From Hyparrhenia diplandra (Eukaryota; Streptophyta; Magnoliopsida; Poales; Poaceae), in NCBI GenBank assembly GCA_015847255.1, contig JADLZK010001918.1, positions 310,001-374,000 on the forward strand: 64,000 nucleotides of DNA. Direction: 5' to 3'. The translations under genes were made by a program, and so were the position numbers. The notes under the pieces are model-generated. The model searched no databases and had not been told where the DNA came from. It saw nothing but the letters and a program-made list of their open reading frames with translations. Shown here one piece after another: positions 62,863-64,000 of the stretch. Every line of letters begins with the position of its first letter. Position 1 is the stretch's first letter.

Positions 62863-63560
62863 CACTCGTTTGAGGTACATGTATATTGCACACAAGGCCT
62901 GACTTTAAATATGTGAGCAGATTTGTTGACGAGCTCCATAAGGAGCATCGGGCAATGCTGAAAAATAATTTGAGGTTCATAGCTGCGACTAGAAGCTGGG
63001 TTCTCTTATTATAGCCAGAAGAAGAAGAAGAAAGGAGGAAGGTACAGCACTAAATAGGTTGAGTGAGTACAACACTAAATGGGTCATCTTGGACGGGACA
63101 TTCATTGTAGGAAGAGCACGACCTGAGGCAGCAATGCAAAAGGTTGTGGTGTTATCAAATTGCTTGTCAAGGAGTGTGGTTAAATTAGCATGGTTTGCTG
63201 GTGACATGCCGCTATTTCCTGGATAAAAAAAAATCCAGTGCATCATGACTAGAGTGAAGACATAGATACAAGGTTTATCATCTGGGATTACGCGGGCGAT
63301 GTCCAACCGTTGTGAAGTTCATTCAACCTGACTAGCAATTGGGAGATATGCTGAGAAAGCCTCCCTGCAAGGCAAGAGTTCCTGGAGATCTTCAACAAGA
63401 TCAGTCTTCACCTCGGTGTAAAGTTTTAGTTTGCACAATACATAGGAAGGGATTTTGTTCACTAATAATTGTGCAATAGAAGCTACTAGAGTTCTTATTT
63501 CTCTCCATGTTATTAGTTAGTTATATGTGGACAATTTTTCAGTTGTGCGCTGATTGAGCT
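62863..63560. other. Spacer without a supported gene
   Basis: Contains a GAAGAAGAAGAAG run near 63015 and an A-run at 63226-63233. The minus frame 62989-63306 is 105 codons but shows no motif and no promoter. No gene supported. Confidence 0.35.
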
Positions 63561-63599
63561 ATGACATGCACAACACATTAAAAAAAACAAAAACAAAGG

Positions 63600-64000
63600 T
63601 CCAGCCGAGCAGCCTTTCCTGTTGGGGAGGGACCCCGCCAAGGGACCCCCAGAGCTCCCGGGCCCAAAGGCGACACCCTCGGCAGCGCGCGGGTGGCAGC
63701 GATGCCCACGAACGACACCCCCGCAGGCACGGGGCGGCAGACCATAGCGACAACCCGCAGGCGCGGGGGGCGGCGGGGCCACGGCCGACACCCGCAGCGG
63801 GAGGAGCGGCGAAACCAAAGCAACACCCCGCAGAGCGGGGGCGGCGCAGCTATAGCCGACACCCCGCAGCGCCGGGGCGGCGAAAACCACAGGGCAACAC
63901 CCCCGGGCGCGGGGGTAGCGGAGACCAGGACGACGTCCCCTAGGTGTGCGGAGCGGCGCGGTTTACACACAACCCCCGCGTGGGGGCGGTGGAGCTGAAC
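63600..64000. repeat. GC-rich minisatellite of 36-38 bp hairpin units, runs off the window
   Basis: About nine units of the type GCCGACACCCCGCAGCGCCG followed by GGGCGGCG and an A-rich AAACCACA-type link. Each unit contains an inverted CCCCGC-GCGGGG pair. Units differ in length and sequence and the array continues to the last base. Because the period is near a multiple of three and stop codons are rare, long frames are open on both strands; these are rejected as genes. Confidence 0.85.

Noticed and set aside
63513..63998. Four overlapping frames of 100-130 codons on both strands
   Set aside because: They run through the GC-rich minisatellite, where stops are rare and the period is close to a multiple of three.

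Overview
This window is plant nuclear DNA, almost certainly from a grass (Poaceae, probably panicoid-like). The evidence is a DUF4220/DUF594 protein gene, two Au-type SINEs, several CACTA (EnSpm/CMC) transposons with TNP2 and Ptta/En-Spm genes, Helitrons with the grass CTAG 3' end, a Gypsy element with the Tat/Athila-type primer site, and Copia elements. No rRNA gene, true tRNA gene, CRISPR array or prokaryotic operon was seen. The species cannot be named from sequence alone.

Layout. (1) 1-14281: an AT-rich accessory zone built from diverged copies of a 1-2 kb unit. Minus-strand promoter-like blocks recur about eight times, and three retain a related N-terminal coding start. A 5'-truncated LINE, a Helitron 3' end and an orphan CACTA terminus lie inside it. 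(2) 14282-17523: a CACTA remnant with the exons of a Ptta/En-Spm gene. (3) 17524-30280: a two-copy tandem duplication of about 0.7 kb, inflated by three later insertions. These are a 1.1 kb CACTA (TSD TGG), a 1.8 kb Helitron and an 8.4 kb two-gene CACTA (TSD CAA). Each insertion is proven by the intact empty site in the sister copy. (4) 30281-36196: the host island, with Au SINEs, a MITE, a DUF4220/DUF594 gene carrying one frameshift, and two exon-like reading frames of an unrecognised gene. (5) 36197-53221: a 17 kb CACTA element (TSD TTA) with no visible TNP2 transposase. Instead it carries a battery of small promoter-equipped genes, a 505 bp satellite, and a nested Gypsy element that splits one of those genes. 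(6) 53222-64000: an LTR-like promoter segment split by a Copia element whose two 226 bp LTRs look identical although its coding region is decayed, a truncated second Copia 3' end, and a GC-rich minisatellite running off the window.

The most unusual item is the 36197-53221 CACTA element. It contains a homologous pair of small lysine-rich-tail genes (a third may be related), an inverted pair of homologous genes of unknown function, and a gene with an RNase H1 N-terminal-like domain. Most have a TATA box about 80-125 bp before the ATG. Clusters of the element's subterminal-type motif sit at its ends and also beside internal promoters. Nearly all coding sequences in the window, including the host gene, carry one-base indels, so real decay and consensus error must be separated before functional claims are made.
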